NCBI GenBank assembly: GCA_964636945.1
Contig: CAZWVH010000028.1
Span: 1 to 37,494, forward strand
DNA from: CAZADA01 sp964636945
Lineage (GTDB): Bacteria; Pseudomonadota; Alphaproteobacteria; Caulobacterales; Maricaulaceae
Direction: 5' to 3'
Length of the DNA stretch: 37,494 bases
Positions 1 to 9,492 of the stretch are shown here, in pieces (position 1 is the stretch's first letter; each line of letters begins with the position of its first letter). The notes under the pieces are model-generated. The model made no database searches, was not told where the DNA came from, and saw nothing but the letters and a program-made list of their open reading frames with translations. The position numbers and the translations under genes were made by a program.

Positions 1-118
1 CTGCTTTTTGCAGCTTGCTTGCATTCCCTTAAGGCGCAGCGCACAAGATAAGGTCTAGACAGAGCGACGCGCGTGGGGGCGCCGACGCTTTGTTGAGTAT
101 ACGAAGGTTCGCACGAAT

Positions 119-1159
119 ATGTTCTCAAATTTCTTCGGCATGATGTCGAGCGACATGGCCATAGACCTGGGCACGGCAAATACACTGGTTTACGTCAAGG
201 GGCGGGGGGTTGTGCTGAACGAGCCCTCAGTTGTGGCGTTCCAGATGGAAAATGGTCGCAAAGTGGTGCGCGCCGTTGGTGTTGAGGCCAAGCACATGCT
301 GGGCAAGACGCCCGGCCATATGGAAGCCATCCGCCCGATGCGCGACGGGGTCATTGCCGACTTTGAAGTCGCCGAAGAAATGATCAAGCATTTCATCACC
401 AAGGTGCACAACCGCCGTGGCTTTATGCACCCACAGATCGTGGTGTGCGTGCCGTCGGGCGCGACCGCCGTGGAGCGACGCGCCATTCATGAAAGCGCCC
501 ATGCCGCCGGTGCTCGCCGGGTCTATTTAATCGAGGAGCCCATGGCGGCGGCCATTGGTGCGGGATTGCCGATACACGAACCGGCTGGCTCTATGGTGGT
601 GGACATTGGCGGCGGCACCACGGAAGTCGCCGTGATGTCTCTGAGCGGGATTGTCTATTCTCGTTCGGTGCGCGTGGGCGGCGACCGCATGGACGAAGCG
701 ATCATCAATTTCCTGCGTCGCGACTCCAATCTATTGCTGGGTGAGTCCTCTGCAGAGCGCATCAAAACTGAGATTGGCTCCGCCATGCCGCCGGAAACCG
801 GCGATGGGCTGAGCATGGATGTGAAGGGCCGTGATTTGATGCGCGGCGTGCCCCGCGAGATCCGCGTTACAGAGAAAATGGTGGCCGAAGCCTTGTCCGA
901 ACCTGTTGAGCAGGTTGTGGACGCTGTCAAAGTGGCGCTCGAGGCCACACCGCCAGAACTCGCGGCAGACATCGTGGATAAGGGCATTGTGCTCACTGGC
1001 GGCGGCGCCTTGCTGCGCAATTTGGACACACGTTTGCGCGAACGTACTGGCTTGCCGGTCACCCTTGCCGATGATCCGCTATCGTGTGTAGTGCTGGGCT
1101 CGGGTCGGGCATTGGAAAACCTCAACGCCATGCGCGGATTGCTGTCCGCCGCAGTATAG
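119..1159 (+). CDS. mreB: Rod shape-determining protein MreB
   Basis: This is the bacterial actin homologue that forms membrane-associated filaments in the cytoplasm and positions the elongasome. The 346-residue protein has the usual family length. The N-terminus carries the short hydrophobic start (MFSNFFGMM) followed by the phosphate-1 loop DLGTANTLV, then the phosphate-2 loop VVDIGGGTTEVAV (about residues 160-172) and the adenosine motif TGGGALLRNL near residue 295. The start is the ATG that puts the amphipathic N-terminal segment in frame, with a modest AAGG about 11 nt upstream. It is the first gene of a cell-elongation operon; mreC follows after 26 nt. Its promoter probably lies in the first 118 nt, but I could not define one. 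Identification is secure. Confidence 0.97.
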   Translation: MFSNFFGMMSSDMAIDLGTANTLVYVKGRGVVLNEPSVVAFQMENGRKVVRAVGVEAKHMLGKTPGHMEAIRPMRDGVIADFEVAEEMIKHFITKVHNRRGFMHPQIVVCVPSGATAVERRAIHESAHAAGARRVYLIEEPMAAAIGAGLPIHEPAGSMVVDIGGGTTEVAVMSLSGIVYSRSVRVGGDRMDEAIINFLRRDSNLLLGESSAERIKTEIGSAMPPETGDGLSMDVKGRDLMRGVPREIRVTEKMVAEALSEPVEQVVDAVKVALEATPPELAADIVDKGIVLTGGGALLRNLDTRLRERTGLPVTLADDPLSCVVLGSGRALENLNAMRGLLSAAV

Positions 1160-1185
1160 TGGGACGCATAGGAGCGCGCGACGGA

Positions 1186-2115
1186 ATGATCAAGCGACGT
1201 CAGGCTGGCCAGCGTCTTGATCGATTTGGCGGTCTAGCAGCGCGATACGCGCTGGGAATTTTGGTGATCATCACTCTTGTGCTGGTGGTCCTCAATCGCG
1301 CTGGCGGTTGGACCGGCGCTAGCCACCCCCAATTGGATGATCGCCTGGCCCCCATTCAACGTGTGGCGGCGGCGCCCATGGCGGCGGCGCGCCGACTTGA
1401 ACGTTGGGCTGACAATCGACGCAATCTTCGTGAAGAAAACGATCGCCTGCGCCAGGAAAACGAGGAACTGCGCGAATGGTACGCTTTGGCGCTGTCCATG
1501 CGCGACAAGATGGAGCGTTATGAAGAATTACTGGCGCTGAACGCGGACCCGTCCGCAAAGGTAGTGACGGCGAGGGTGGTGCAAGACACGCGCGGGCCCT
1601 TTAATCATCGTCGGCTGTTGAATGCGGGACGTCGAGATGGTGTGGCGGAGTATCAGGCGGTGATGGGAGATCGCGGCTTGGTGGGCATCGTCGTTCGCGC
1701 CGGCCGGCGCTCGTCGCGGGTTATGCTTGTTTCTGACCCCAACAGCGCGATCCCGGTCATGGTGGATCGCAACAATGCCCGCGCCATTTTGGACGGCGAC
1801 CAATCGCTTGATCCCGCCTTGATATTTGCCCGCACAGGCCTGGGGCTGCGCGAGGGCGATCGGGTTGTGACATCCGGAGACGCGGGAAAACTTCCACGTG
1901 GCTTGCCGGTGGGCGTGGCCTACCGTGATGGCCTGACCTGGCGGGTGCGCTTGTTCGCTGATGCAGGATCAGTGGATTATGTGCGCGTGGTCCAGTTTGA
2001 ACAGCCCGTGCCGCCGGAGGAGGAAGATCCCGATCCTCCAGCCGAACCGGAGGAAGGGCGCGATCAGGCCCTTGCCGCCAATGCGACCGGCGAAAGCGAT
2101 GGAGATCAGCAGTGA
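1186..2115 (+). CDS. mreC: Rod shape-determining protein MreC
   Basis: MreC is a bitopic inner-membrane protein of the elongasome that activates PBP2 from the periplasmic side. The 309-residue product has a basic cytoplasmic N-terminus (MIKRRQAGQRLDRFGG), one membrane helix at about residues 20-40, a coiled coil at about 65-115 (rich in LREEND and LRQENEE) and the beta-rich MreC core from about 125 to 270. The last 40 residues are an acidic and proline-rich tail (PPEEEDPDPPAEPEE) that looks disordered. An in-frame start exists at 1084 inside mreB, but ATG 1186 begins at the conserved basic segment, so I use it. mreD begins inside its stop codon (GTGA overlap), implying translational coupling. 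Confidence 0.95.
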   Translation: MIKRRQAGQRLDRFGGLAARYALGILVIITLVLVVLNRAGGWTGASHPQLDDRLAPIQRVAAAPMAAARRLERWADNRRNLREENDRLRQENEELREWYALALSMRDKMERYEELLALNADPSAKVVTARVVQDTRGPFNHRRLLNAGRRDGVAEYQAVMGDRGLVGIVVRAGRRSSRVMLVSDPNSAIPVMVDRNNARAILDGDQSLDPALIFARTGLGLREGDRVVTSGDAGKLPRGLPVGVAYRDGLTWRVRLFADAGSVDYVRVVQFEQPVPPEEEDPDPPAEPEEGRDQALAANATGESDGDQQ

Positions 2116-2645
2116 AGCGGAACACGTCGTCTCCTGCGGTGCGTCAGCTCAAACCACCGAGCTTGGCGGCGGGGTCGGCCTTTGCGCTCGTTGGTGTTTT
2201 GATTGCGAGCGCTCCTTTGGTGGTGGGCGGGTTTGAAACACCGTTCCCCATTTTTGCGCTTGCGCCGATTTTTTTGTGGGGCGTGACCCGCGCTGGCATC
2301 AGCTCCGCCTGCACGGTTTTCGCGCTCGGACTGGTTTATGAGGTGGTGCGCAGCGAGCCGATTGGGGTTTGGACATTGAGTTTTCTGATTGCCTATATGG
2401 CCGCGGCGATGCAGCGCGATATTCTCGGCGGACAAAGCCGAGTGGCAATCGTCGCAGGTTTTGGCGTCAGCGCCGGCGCCTTTTTGGTTGCGGCGGTGGT
2501 GGCGGCTTTTCTGGCGAATGGTTCGGCGCCGCGCGTCGATCGTTTGGCCATTGATGTTGCCGTTACGATCGTCTTGTCACCGATCTTGGCCGCGCCACTC
2601 GGAGGGTTTGAGAAGGTGGCCCTATTGGCGGGGGATCAATCGTGA
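2112..2645 (+). CDS. mreD: Rod shape-determining protein MreD
   Basis: MreD is the small polytopic membrane subunit that works with MreC and RodA-PBP2. The 177-residue protein is almost entirely hydrophobic, with about five predicted membrane segments and a short polar N-terminus (MKRNTSSPAVRQLKPP). It starts with GTG in a 4-nt overlap with the mreC stop and ends in a second GTGA overlap with mrdA. Sequence conservation in MreD is low, so the assignment rests on its place between mreC and mrdA, its length and its topology. Those three together make it convincing. Confidence 0.9.
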   Translation: MKRNTSSPAVRQLKPPSLAAGSAFALVGVLIASAPLVVGGFETPFPIFALAPIFLWGVTRAGISSACTVFALGLVYEVVRSEPIGVWTLSFLIAYMAAAMQRDILGGQSRVAIVAGFGVSAGAFLVAAVVAAFLANGSAPRVDRLAIDVAVTIVLSPILAAPLGGFEKVALLAGDQS

Positions 2646-4957
2646 GAGACCTGAGTGATCGTAAAAGCCCGCGCCGGCGCACGGTGACACGCCGGTCCGC
2701 TTTGGTCGGACTGGTTGGCACGGGAGTGTTCGCGACATTGGGGGCGCGGCTCTATCATTTGCAAATTGTGCAGCGTGACGAATACGCGACACTTTCAGAC
2801 GACAACCGATTTTTTCACCAATTGTCGCCAGCCTCGCGCGGACGGATCCTTGATCGATATGGCGCGGAGATTGCTGGCAATCGAGAAAACTTCCAAGTGT
2901 TCGCCATTCCTCATCAGGTGGGCGATCTTGAGGAAGGCGCGCGCGCGGTGCTCGCAGCACTTGATCCCAGCGGATTGGTGGATAGCGCCCGCCATGCCGC
3001 GCTTGTGCGATCCCTGCGCAATAGCGATCCCTACAAACCCGTATTGGTGGCTGAGAACGTGGCCTGGGAGCCATTCACCCGGGTGAACATTATGCGCCCG
3101 GAATTGCCTGGCGTGGCGCCACAGGTGGGTGAAACCCGGGCGTATGGATTGTTGGCGCGAGAGGGAAGTCGTCGCGACGCCGACGCTTTTGCACACATTG
3201 TGGGCTATGTGTCCAAACCGCCGGAACGGATCATCGTGCAGCGACTGGAAGACGCGCGCAATCGGTCTGAGGAGCGCCGTTTGGTGCGCGAGCTTCGCCA
3301 TCCCGCAGCCCGTGTGGGGCGTTCTGGTGTCGAGCAGACCATGGACCAAGCACTGCGCGGTCAGTGGGGCGAGTTGCGGGTGGAAATGGATGCGCGCGGG
3401 CGGGTCGTCCGCGAAATCGGGCATGACCAAGAGCCGGTTGCTGGTCAGGACATAAACCTGACTTTGGACGCTGAAGTCCAGGTCTACGCGCAAAACAGGC
3501 TCTATGGCGAAAGCGGCGCCGTTGCCGCCATGGATGTTCGCACTGGTGAGATCATCTGTTTGGCGTCCGCACCCGGCTTTGATCCCAATTTGTTTGCTTC
3601 AGGGATTAGCGCGCGGGCGTTTCGAGCGCTGCGCAATGACGAACGCGCGCCGCTCTATAATAAGCCGCTAGCCGGATTGTATGCGCCAGGCTCCACGTTC
3701 AAGATGGTGACCGCTTTAGCCGCGCTTCGCGAAAGCGTTGTGACGCCGAGTGATCGCGTTTATTGCTCGGGGAAAATCCGACTCGGCAATCGCGAATTCC
3801 ACTGTTGGAAAGAAGAGGGGCATGGCTGGGTGGATTTGCGCCTGGCGATCAAGCGCTCCTGCGACTGCTATTTCTATGAGATGGCCCAGCGCCTCTATCG
3901 CCGATCCGGCAAGCCTGATGCACTGGAAGAAGTCGCCATGGAGCTTGGCGTTGGCGGCGCAGCCTTCGGAATTGAGGCTCCCGGCGGGCGTGACGGCATT
4001 GTGCCGGGGCCAGGCTACGATCAACGCGTGCGCGCGGAAAATTTGACCGTTCCGGGTTACAACAAGGAAGTCGATGACTTTCATCGCGCCCTTCAAAGTC
4101 GGCGCGTGCGCAGCGAAGATGATGACAGCGAGGATCAAACGCCCAGCGCGCCCAAATGGTATATCGATCGCGCGACGCGCTTCCTTTCGGCCATGGATGG
4201 ATATCCGCTGCCCAGCACTGAATGGCTGAATGACGAGGACATTTCGGCGGACCGCTACAACGCCTTGGTCAGCGAGTACAATGCGCGCGTCTCGCGCCAT
4301 AATGGCCTGGCGCGCGAGTTCAACAGCGAGATTGTCAGTTACGCCAATCAGTTCCGCTTCAAGCAGCGCCTGCAGGCGCGTTTGCCGCGTCTGTCACTTG
4401 GCGACCGATTGAACGAGGCGATTGGCCAGGGATATGTGCTGGCGTCGCCACTTCAGCTTGCCGTGATGACGGCGCGGCTGGCCACCGGACGCAAGGTGGA
4501 GCCCGTAATCTTGAAGGATCAGGTCGCGCCCGAGACCGAACGCGACCAGCATAACATCTCGCCCGAACATCTCGCTCTGGTGCAAGACGCCATGATGGGG
4601 GTGGTGGAGGAGCCCTTCGGCACGGCGAATTATGCGCTGGAATACAAGGGCATCGATATCCCCGGCGTGCGCATGGCTGGCAAGACGGGATCCAGTCAAG
4701 TTTTCCGCATCACCGAGAAAGAGCGCCGCGAGGGCGTTCGTGAACAAAACGAGCTGCCCTGGCGGCGACGCGACCATGGATTGTTTGTCGCCTACGCGCC
4801 ATTTGACTCTCCGCGTTACGCCATTGCCTTGATTGTCGAGCACGGCGGGGGCGGGTCAACATCGGCCGCACGCCCGGCGCGCGATATCCTCAAGCGCATT
4901 CTCGAACGCGATCCGACGCCATTGGCGGGGTTGGCGGACGGAGGCAGCGTCGGATGA
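2642..4957 (+). CDS. mrdA: Penicillin-binding protein 2 (elongasome transpeptidase) with a large insert
   Basis: PBP2 is the class B transpeptidase that crosslinks peptidoglycan during elongation, anchored in the inner membrane with its catalytic domain in the periplasm. Residues 17-37 form the anchor helix. The transpeptidase motifs are visible: STFK with Ser351 as nucleophile, SCD at 406-408 (the SxN equivalent) and KTG at 681-683. At 771 residues it is well over a hundred longer than typical PBP2. The excess sits between GIVPGPGY (about 459) and LGDRLNEAIGQGY (about 586), where relatives have roughly 20 residues. The insert contains an acidic stretch (SEDDDSEDQ) and five heptads starting with aromatic residues (539-573). 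The gene starts at GTG 2642, overlapping mreD by 4 nt, and ends in an ATGA overlap with rodA. The reading frame is intact throughout. Confidence 0.95.
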   Translation: MRDLSDRKSPRRRTVTRRSALVGLVGTGVFATLGARLYHLQIVQRDEYATLSDDNRFFHQLSPASRGRILDRYGAEIAGNRENFQVFAIPHQVGDLEEGARAVLAALDPSGLVDSARHAALVRSLRNSDPYKPVLVAENVAWEPFTRVNIMRPELPGVAPQVGETRAYGLLAREGSRRDADAFAHIVGYVSKPPERIIVQRLEDARNRSEERRLVRELRHPAARVGRSGVEQTMDQALRGQWGELRVEMDARGRVVREIGHDQEPVAGQDINLTLDAEVQVYAQNRLYGESGAVAAMDVRTGEIICLASAPGFDPNLFASGISARAFRALRNDERAPLYNKPLAGLYAPGSTFKMVTALAALRESVVTPSDRVYCSGKIRLGNREFHCWKEEGHGWVDLRLAIKRSCDCYFYEMAQRLYRRSGKPDALEEVAMELGVGGAAFGIEAPGGRDGIVPGPGYDQRVRAENLTVPGYNKEVDDFHRALQSRRVRSEDDDSEDQTPSAPKWYIDRATRFLSAMDGYPLPSTEWLNDEDISADRYNALVSEYNARVSRHNGLAREFNSEIVSYANQFRFKQRLQARLPRLSLGDRLNEAIGQGYVLASPLQLAVMTARLATGRKVEPVILKDQVAPETERDQHNISPEHLALVQDAMMGVVEEPFGTANYALEYKGIDIPGVRMAGKTGSSQVFRITEKERREGVREQNELPWRRRDHGLFVAYAPFDSPRYAIALIVEHGGGGSTSAARPARDILKRILERDPTPLAGLADGGSVG

Positions 4958-6108
4958 CTTTTGCATACGCCTCACAATTCGATGCGCCCCCCAAACAAAG
5001 ATTTATGCGATTGGGCTGGAGAGGGGGCCTATTGCTGGTTTTGTTGATTGGCCTCGGGCTGGTCGGCACGGCGATGTTGTATTCCATCGCCGGCATGACG
5101 TGGACCGAGCTGCCGCAACGCCATGCCATACGTCTCGTTATTGGCGTGTGTCTGATGTTGTTTGTGGCGTTTATTCCGATCAGGTGGTGGTCGGCCTCCG
5201 CGTATCCGGCCTATTTGGCGGCGCTGTTGCTGCTTGTGGGCGTCGCCATGTTCGGCAAGACCATCAACGGCGCACAACGGTGGGTCGAAATCGGGCCGAT
5301 AACGCTGCAGCCTTCGGAGATTATGAAGTTCGCCGTGGTATTGGCGCTGGCAAAATACTATCACCAGCTCAGCTATGAGAAGGTCCAGCATCCGCTTGGC
5401 CACGCCATTCCCCTAATCATCATCGGTGCGCCAGCCGCACTCATTGCCAAGCAACCCGATTTGGGAACGGCGTTGCTCGTGGTGGCCACGGGCGCAGCTT
5501 TGGTGTTTTTGTCCGGTGTGCGTTGGACGCACGTGCTTTATGCCGCCGTGCCGGGGCTGGTCGCTCTGGTCGGACTATTCATCTATGGATTGGAACCGTA
5601 TCAGCGAGAACGAATCTTCACGTTCCTCAATCCCGATGCCGATAAAATGGGCGCGGGCTATAACATCTTACAGTCGAAGATCGCCATCGGTTCAGGAGGG
5701 CTGACTGGCAAGGGTTGGGGGCAGGGCACGCAAGCGCAGCTTGATTTTATCCCCGAGCTGGAAACGGACTTTATTTTCCCAGTGGTGTCTGAGGAGTTCG
5801 GGTTGGCCGGGGGAATCGGGCTGCTCGCAATGGCGTATGTACTCATCATGTTGACCTTCATTATTGGCCTGGCGTCGCGCAGTCACTTTGGTCGCCTGTT
5901 GGCCATGGGCGTTGGCGTGACGTACAGCCTTTACGTCATGATTAATGTGGCCATGGCGACGGGGCTGGCGCCGGTGGTGGGCGTGCCGTTTCCCCTTGTC
6001 TCGAATGGCGGAACGGTGATGTTGGCGGTGTTCATCAGTTTCGGGGCCGTGCTTGCCGTCCATCGTGAGCGCGACCAAGACCTCCCGCGCAATACCGGCG
6101 TGTTTTGA
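4954..6108 (+). CDS. rodA: Peptidoglycan glycosyltransferase RodA
   Basis: RodA is the SEDS-family glycosyltransferase that polymerises lipid II in the elongasome as partner of PBP2. The 384-residue protein has about ten membrane segments. The conserved periplasmic loop is present: MGAGYNILQSKIAIGSGG around 232-249 and TDFIFPVVSEEFGL around 271-284, whose Asp272 corresponds to the catalytic aspartate of SEDS enzymes. The C-terminus contains the family signature PFPLVSNGGT. The start is ATG 4954 in an ATGA overlap with the mrdA stop, so synthesis of the two partners is likely coupled. It is the last gene of the operon; the next gene is 126 nt downstream and unrelated in function. No obvious intrinsic terminator follows. 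Confidence 0.96.
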   Translation: MTFAYASQFDAPPKQRFMRLGWRGGLLLVLLIGLGLVGTAMLYSIAGMTWTELPQRHAIRLVIGVCLMLFVAFIPIRWWSASAYPAYLAALLLLVGVAMFGKTINGAQRWVEIGPITLQPSEIMKFAVVLALAKYYHQLSYEKVQHPLGHAIPLIIIGAPAALIAKQPDLGTALLVVATGAALVFLSGVRWTHVLYAAVPGLVALVGLFIYGLEPYQRERIFTFLNPDADKMGAGYNILQSKIAIGSGGLTGKGWGQGTQAQLDFIPELETDFIFPVVSEEFGLAGGIGLLAMAYVLIMLTFIIGLASRSHFGRLLAMGVGVTYSLYVMINVAMATGLAPVVGVPFPLVSNGGTVMLAVFISFGAVLAVHRERDQDLPRNTGVF

Positions 6109-6234
6109 CCTTTGAGAATAATTGGGTCTTCAATCGACTCGGCTCCGCGTCATCCAGGTCAATTTCGCCGCTTTTGATGATTGACGCGAGTCGCTGTCCC
6201 GGCCAGCATCCGTAAAAACGAGGGGAGTGAGGTT

Positions 6235-7719
6235 ATGGCGCGCGCACCGCACCAGCACGAGCAATGGTCGTCGAAATTTGCATTTTTGATGGCGGCCATC
6301 GGTTCGTCCGTCGGCCTTGGCAATTTTTGGCGCTTCCCATATACCGCTGGCGAAAACGGCGGTTCGCTGTTCATCCTGGTCTACTTGGTGTGTGTGGCCT
6401 TGGTGGCGTTTCCGGTTCTCACAGCTGAGTACGCGATCGGACGGCGCGGTCAAAAGTCAGCCATCCAGTCAGTAAAGGCCGTGGCGCGGGAAAGTGGACG
6501 CCCCGCGATTTGGTCCTCTCTCGGTTGGGTCGGCATGATCGGCGCCTTCTTGATCCTGTCGTTTTATTCCATGATCGCCGGCTGGGTGATCATCTATATT
6601 GTTAAGGCGTTTTCCGGCGCATTCGTAGACGCTTCACCGGACGCGATCGCTGCTCAGTTTGGCGCGATTTGGAACACCGCCGACGCCTACGGCCTGCCTG
6701 ATAACGCTTTGAGCGTGTTTGGCATTCCCATTGTCGTCCTGACCCACGCACTGTTCATGGCTCTCACCGTGTTTATCGTGATCCGTGGGGTCAATAAGGG
6801 GATCGCGGTCGCCGCCGAGATCTTGATGCCGTTATTCTTTGTCGTGCTGTTGGGCATCGTGATCTTTGGGGCCATTCAAGGCGACCTGCCCGCAGCTCTC
6901 GCCTATCTGACTCAGCCGGATTTCAGCACGCTTTATGTTCCGGTCGCAGAGGGGTCAGAGGAAATGCGCTTTTCCTTCACCAGGCTGCAGCAGATTTTCT
7001 CCGCAGCGCTGGGGCAAGCGTTCTTCTCGGTTGGTGTCGGCGTCGGGCTGATGATCACCTATGGTTCGTATCTCAACCGCAATGTGAAGCTGACCCAATC
7101 ATCCGCCATCGTTGCCGGTTCTGACACCATGGTGGCCTTGATTGCCGGCTTGGCGATCTTCCCGCTGGCGTTTGGCTTCGGTCAGGATCCCGCCGGCGGA
7201 CCGGGCTTGTTCTTTGTGACCTTGCCCAACGCCTTCGCACAAATGCCTGGCGTGTTGGCGATCGTTGTCGGCGGCGCGTTCTTCACCCTTGCGCTGTTTG
7301 CCGCGATCACGTCTTCCATCTCGCTGCTGGAAGTTTCGGTGGCGTGGCTCGAAGAAAAGTTGAACGGCAACCGCACAGCGGCGACCCTAATCCTGGGCGG
7401 GCTGTGTTGGCTGGTGGGCATGGGATCGGTCTATTCGCTCTTCATTTTCGACTTTGTCGACCAAATCACCGAAAAGATCATGTTGCCACTGGGAGGATTG
7501 CTGGTTGCGGTTTTCGCCGGTTGGGTAGCGAGCCGTGCGGTCATGCGCGAAGAATTCGTCAATTCAAGCGAGGGCGATTTTGCCCGCTGGCGCTTTCTCG
7601 TGCGCTGGGTGGCGCCCATCGGTGCGTTCTTGATCATGGCGTTCAGCATTTACGGGTTTGTCACTGAGCCCCCCGCTTTGATCACATCGCTTTTTTCAGG
7701 TGAAGCGGCGTCGGAGTAA
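6235..7719 (+). CDS. Sodium-dependent symporter, SNF (NSS) family
   Basis: This is a neurotransmitter:sodium symporter family transporter, which imports a small substrate (often an amino acid) with Na+. The 494-residue protein has 11 to 12 membrane helices. TM1 carries the hallmark unwound segment GSSVGLGNFWRFPY (about residues 25-38) that forms the Na1, Na2 and substrate sites. An in-frame TTG exists at 6181, but ATG 6235 is preceded by GAGGGGAGTGAG and matches the family N-terminus (short hydrophilic tail, then QWSSKFAFLMAAIGSS). It stands alone between the elongation operon and a convergent peptidase gene whose stop is 5 nt away. The substrate cannot be inferred from sequence. The C-terminal helix arrangement looks complete. 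Confidence 0.93.
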   Translation: MARAPHQHEQWSSKFAFLMAAIGSSVGLGNFWRFPYTAGENGGSLFILVYLVCVALVAFPVLTAEYAIGRRGQKSAIQSVKAVARESGRPAIWSSLGWVGMIGAFLILSFYSMIAGWVIIYIVKAFSGAFVDASPDAIAAQFGAIWNTADAYGLPDNALSVFGIPIVVLTHALFMALTVFIVIRGVNKGIAVAAEILMPLFFVVLLGIVIFGAIQGDLPAALAYLTQPDFSTLYVPVAEGSEEMRFSFTRLQQIFSAALGQAFFSVGVGVGLMITYGSYLNRNVKLTQSSAIVAGSDTMVALIAGLAIFPLAFGFGQDPAGGPGLFFVTLPNAFAQMPGVLAIVVGGAFFTLALFAAITSSISLLEVSVAWLEEKLNGNRTAATLILGGLCWLVGMGSVYSLFIFDFVDQITEKIMLPLGGLLVAVFAGWVASRAVMREEFVNSSEGDFARWRFLVRWVAPIGAFLIMAFSIYGFVTEPPALITSLFSGEAASE

Positions 7720-7724
7720 GAAGA

Positions 7725-8726
7725 TCACCCCGCCAGCATGTGATCGGCCATGGCGTCAGTGGCGCGGATCAGCGCGTCGATAATGGCGGGATCGGCTGCC
7801 GAGTGCCCTGCGTTTTCGATGAGGTTGAGCTTTGCGTTCGGCAGCGCCTCCGCCAATTTCCATGCGGTAATCGGCGGGGTCACCAGGTCTTTGCGACCTT
7901 GCACAATGTGCACCGGTCGATCGCCTATGACGGGGGCATTGTCCAAGAGCTGAGTTTCGGTCTCCATGAACCCGCGATGGAAACAATAATGGCACTCGAT
8001 CCGCGCTAACGCTTCGGTGGCGGGGGCAATCTCTGGCTGGTTTGTGGCAGAGCCGCCAAACCGCGCCATGGGCGACAACCGACGCTCTCGCATGCGAATG
8101 GCCGCAGTTTCCCAAGCTGTCCATGACCGGGCGGCGCGATGGCGCACCTGCACATCCTCATCGGTTAGGCGCGTATAATAGTGACGAACGGGATCATCAC
8201 GCTGTTCGGGCGCCAAGTGAGCGAGAAATTCTGACCACGCTTCGGGAAGCATGGAACCCGCGCCGCCCTTGTAAAACCAGTCAATTTCCGCGCCGCTGGA
8301 CAAAAATACGGCGCGCAGAATCAGTCCATCAACGCGCTCTGGGTGCGCTTGGGCATATGCGTTTGCAAGTGCAGCGCCCCATGAGCCGCCAAACACCGTC
8401 CAGCGTTCGATGCCCAGACGCTGGCGCAAATGTTCAATATCATCGACCAGAGCCCATGTGGTGTTGCCGTCAAGGCTGGATTGTGGTCGCGAACGGCCGC
8501 TACCTCGTTGATCAAACAGAACAATTCTCCATTTGCGTGGGTTGAAGAACCGACGCAAAGTGGGGTTGCCGCCACCGCCAGGCCCTCCATGGAGCACCAC
8601 AATTGCAGGGGCTTTTGCATTACCGCACTGCTCTGCGTAAATTGAGTGCTGGTGGTCGCGATCAAGGTAGAACGTCGAATACGGTTCGATATGGCCGTAA
8701 ACTGTCCGCATAAACTTGTCTTTCAT
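7725..8726 (-). CDS. pip: Proline iminopeptidase (alpha/beta hydrolase, S33)
   Basis: This cytoplasmic serine peptidase releases N-terminal proline from peptides. The alpha/beta-hydrolase fold is evident: the oxyanion loop HGGPGGGGNP, the nucleophile elbow GGSWGAAL, the acid in GRKDLVTPP and the catalytic histidine in NAGHSA. The N-terminal stretch MRTVYGHIEPYSTFYL and the motif EQCGN are typical of bacterial Pip. The start is uncertain: a TTG at 8732, ATG 8726 and ATG 8709-8711 are all in frame and none has a strong ribosome binding site. I use 8726 (333 aa); the last one gives the best family match. It lies convergent to the symporter, with no evident functional link. Confidence 0.92.
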   Translation of the reverse strand: MKDKFMRTVYGHIEPYSTFYLDRDHQHSIYAEQCGNAKAPAIVVLHGGPGGGGNPTLRRFFNPRKWRIVLFDQRGSGRSRPQSSLDGNTTWALVDDIEHLRQRLGIERWTVFGGSWGAALANAYAQAHPERVDGLILRAVFLSSGAEIDWFYKGGAGSMLPEAWSEFLAHLAPEQRDDPVRHYYTRLTDEDVQVRHRAARSWTAWETAAIRMRERRLSPMARFGGSATNQPEIAPATEALARIECHYCFHRGFMETETQLLDNAPVIGDRPVHIVQGRKDLVTPPITAWKLAEALPNAKLNLIENAGHSAADPAIIDALIRATDAMADHMLAG

Positions 8727-8859
8727 TGTCAAAATGTTAGGAAAACGTTCTCTACCGTCTTCGGATTTGCGCGCCGAGCAAACGCCTTTAGGCTTTGGTT
8801 CGATGGAAAAAGCGGGTTAAGCTGCCATGTCGGGGAAAGCGGGTAAGGGAAGCGTAAGC

Positions 8860-9492
8860 GTGATTGTTAATCATGTAAAATGGATGAGTCTGGCGTTTAC
8901 GACCGGCTTTGCTGGTTGCGCCACGGTATCATTTGCACCTGGACCGGCTGGCGTGAGCGCCGTTGTCGACCAGCAGACAGGGCAGCAGCCCTCCGAACTC
9001 CACGCCATTCAAGCTGAGTTTCAGGCTCAACTGAAGCGCGCAGGACTGCCGGGCGTCGGACAGGGCGACGGCATGAACCGAACGCTTAAGATGTTGATCA
9101 GCGGCGAAGACAAGGACGCTATCGCTCCAGATCCAGTGGCGTCATATTTGGCGCAGGCAGGAGATGATCCTTCGGTGGAATTGGCGCGGATTGCTTTTGA
9201 CGCGAGTGCGCTGTCTGAGATTGTTTTGCGGGCCAATGACGTTTGCCTGACGCTATTACAGGCGTCAGATCCCGTCCGTGGCCGTGATATCACTCAGACA
9301 GAGTCGGTTTTGACCAAAGGCTTGAAGGCGCGAGATGTGTTGCGTGAGGCGGTCCAGCGGATCCGTGATGACACGGTGGACCAAGAGGCGATCGCCGCCC
9401 TGGAATCGGTCGCGGCCCTGTCGGACGCTTTGTCCATGTTGGGTTCCAGCGCGGACGAATTGGCCAAGGATTTTGAACCGGCCATTGGATGA
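8860..9492 (+). CDS. Putative lipoprotein of unknown function
   Basis: I do not recognise the family. The sequence has a short signal segment ending in a lipobox (TTGFAGC), so it should be lipidated and cross the inner membrane. The mature part is hydrophilic, largely helical by composition, with no cysteines of note and no obvious catalytic motif. GTG 8860 is chosen because GGGAAG lies 7 nt upstream and it gives a lipoprotein-like signal peptide (210 aa). ATG 8827 would add 11 residues. The stop overlaps the start of the next gene (ATGA at 9489-9492), so it is translationally coupled to a methyltransferase. That pairing is the only functional hint. Confidence 0.75.
   Translation: MIVNHVKWMSLAFTTGFAGCATVSFAPGPAGVSAVVDQQTGQQPSELHAIQAEFQAQLKRAGLPGVGQGDGMNRTLKMLISGEDKDAIAPDPVASYLAQAGDDPSVELARIAFDASALSEIVLRANDVCLTLLQASDPVRGRDITQTESVLTKGLKARDVLREAVQRIRDDTVDQEAIAALESVAALSDALSMLGSSADELAKDFEPAIG

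Noticed and set aside
1..118. Promoter for mreB
   Set aside because: TTGCAT at 19-24 was considered as a -35, but no -10 lies at an acceptable distance. The fragment is too short to judge.
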